This document shows positions 14,130 through 14,943 of a stretch of DNA of 14,943 nt, piece by piece. The notes under the pieces were generated by a model that saw only the letters and a program-made list of their open reading frames with translations, had not been told where the DNA came from and searched no databases. The position numbers and the translations under genes are program-made. The DNA comes from an uncultured Opitutia bacterium (lineage in GTDB: Bacteria > Verrucomicrobiota > Verrucomicrobiia > Opitutales > UBA953). Each line of letters begins with the position of its first letter. The stretch's first letter is position 1. Where the stretch lies: assembly GCA_903921665.1 (NCBI GenBank), contig CAIXQT010000057.1, forward strand, positions 1-14,943. Reading direction: 5' to 3'.

Positions 14130-14801
14130 ATGTCCGCAAGCTCCTGCTGTTCTAGCTGTCGTCCCTCTTCCATCGGGAAGAAGGTCGTGATGGCCCTCAC
14201 CGGCCTCGTCCTCGCCGGCTTCGTGCTCGGCCACATGACGGGCAACCTGCTGATGTTCAAGAGCCCGGAGGCGATCAACGCCTACGCGAAGTGGCTGCAC
14301 GACAACGCGGGCCTGCTCTGGACCGCCCGCACGGTGCTCATTATCAGCGTTTTCGCCCATATCTGGGTGGGCATCCAGCTCACCCTGGAGAACCGCGCCG
14401 CCCGCGCCGGCGGTCCCGCCGCCGAAGCCACCCGCCGCGCGACCTTCGCCTCCCGCACGATGCCCTATTCGGGCGTGGTGATCCTGGGCTTCGTGATCTT
14501 CCACCTCCTGCACTTCACCCTGAAGGCGGTCGCCTTGGGCGGCGTCTCCTACGGTGACGACGTCTACAAGATGGTCGTCGCGGGTTTCTCCTGCAAGCCG
14601 GTCGCCGTCTTCTACATCATCAGCATGCTGCTGCTCTGCCTGCACCTCAGCCACGGCGTCAGCAGCGTCTTCCAGACCCTCGGCCTGCGCAATGAACGCT
14701 GGCGCGGGCGGCTCGACGTCCTCGCCCTGGCATACGCCTGGATCGTGGCCCTCGGCTTCATCTCCATCCCTCTCGCCGTGCTCACCGGCTGCCTGAAGTA
14801 A
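14130..14801 (+). CDS. sdhC: Succinate dehydrogenase/fumarate reductase cytochrome b subunit
   Basis: Membrane anchor of complex II, 223 residues, of the five-helix di-heme cytochrome b558 type, which passes electrons from the SdhA/SdhB arm to quinone. The family start SSIGKKVVMALTGLVLAGFVLGHMTGNLLMF is clear. Likely heme-ligand histidines are His35 (GHMTGN), His77 (FAHIWVG), His125 or His128 (FHLLHF), and His172 or His175 (LHLSHG). Helices are near 18-42, 65-86, 113-134, 157-180 and 197-218. The N-terminus carries three cysteines in five residues (6, 7 and 10), which is unusual for this family. sdhA follows after 24 bp. No Shine-Dalgarno motif precedes the ATG. Confidence 0.95.
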   Translation: MSASSCCSSCRPSSIGKKVVMALTGLVLAGFVLGHMTGNLLMFKSPEAINAYAKWLHDNAGLLWTARTVLIISVFAHIWVGIQLTLENRAARAGGPAAEATRRATFASRTMPYSGVVILGFVIFHLLHFTLKAVALGGVSYGDDVYKMVVAGFSCKPVAVFYIISMLLLCLHLSHGVSSVFQTLGLRNERWRGRLDVLALAYAWIVALGFISIPLAVLTGCLK

Positions 14802-14825
14802 CCGTCACCTCCAGCGCCCCGACCC

Positions 14826-14943
14826 ATGAAACTCGACTCCAAGATCCCCGCCGGCCCGCTGGCCGACAAGTGGAACAACCATAAGGCGAAGCTTCGCCTG
14901 GTGAACCCGGCCAATCGTCGCAAGTATCACGTCATCGTGGTCA
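14826..14943 (+). CDS. sdhA: Succinate dehydrogenase/fumarate reductase flavoprotein subunit, N-terminal fragment
   Basis: The first 39 codons of a flavoprotein that runs off the right edge. The start MKLDSKIPAGPLADKW, then LVNPANRRKYHVIVV, matches the N-terminus of Bacteroidetes/Verrucomicrobia-type SdhA. The last visible residues (VIVV) lead into the FAD-binding Rossmann strand. It oxidises succinate with covalently bound FAD in the rest of the family; the FAD-binding and active-site residues are outside the window. Position directly after sdhC supports the call. The leader is pyrimidine-rich with no Shine-Dalgarno motif. Confidence 0.92.
   Translation, partial: MKLDSKIPAGPLADKWNNHKAKLRLVNPANRRKYHVIVV

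Noticed and set aside
1..14943. CRISPR array, insertion sequence, prophage, toxin-antitoxin or defence system
   Set aside because: No spaced direct repeats, transposase, integrase, phage or nuclease motifs were seen on either strand. The MoxR/VWA genes resemble some defence-associated AAA+/VWA modules, but the BatD, BatE and DUF58 companions mark them as the aerotolerance-type array.

Overview
The window is high-GC DNA from a diderm (Gram-negative-type) aerobic bacterium. An LptF/LptG-type lipopolysaccharide-export permease implies an outer membrane. The caa3-type oxidase subunits, the five-helix cytochrome-b SdhC followed by a Bacteroidetes-style SdhA start, and the complete MoxR/Bat cluster together suggest Verrucomicrobiota (perhaps Opitutae). 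That assignment is inference from gene content and style, not from a marker gene. Nothing looks mobile: I see no transposase, integrase, phage gene, tRNA, rRNA or CRISPR array, and coding style is uniform throughout.

Left block, + strand (1-2979): the 3' part of ctaD (cytochrome oxidase subunit I, entering from the left edge), then ctaE (subunit III) and ctaF (small subunit IV), closed by a strong intrinsic terminator at 2121-2149. Just beyond it lies a CtaG-type assembly factor. It ends tail-to-tail against the next block, with only 6 bp between the two stop codons.

Middle block, - strand (13826 down to 2986): pyrG (CTP synthase), then a tight aerotolerance-type array: MoxR AAA+ ATPase, DUF58 protein, a small one-helix DUF4381-like protein, BatA (VWA), BatB (VWA), BatC (TPR/coiled coil), BatD, BatE (TPR-SH3), and finally an LptF/LptG permease. 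From the DUF58 gene to BatE every junction is a 1-4 nt overlap or a 1-3 bp gap, so these genes look translationally coupled. By family knowledge, MoxR (ATPase) is expected to work with the membrane-anchored VWA, TPR and BatD proteins as one envelope-associated complex; the client is unknown.

Right block, + strand (14130-14943): sdhC and the first 39 codons of sdhA, the start of a succinate dehydrogenase/fumarate reductase operon. The 303-bp divergent gap between pyrG and sdhC (13827-14129) holds a good sigma70-like promoter for sdh, a weaker candidate promoter for pyrG, a terminator-like hairpin in the pyrG leader, and two further inverted repeats.

The window is mostly conserved core metabolism plus one well-known but mechanistically unresolved system (MoxR/Bat). 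I do not see a wholly new system. The points most worth a second look are the pyrG leader hairpin (possible attenuator), the consistently pyrimidine-rich leaders lacking Shine-Dalgarno sequences at six gene starts, the His-to-Gln change at the expected Mg/Mn site of CtaD, and the Bat array ending in an LPS-export permease.
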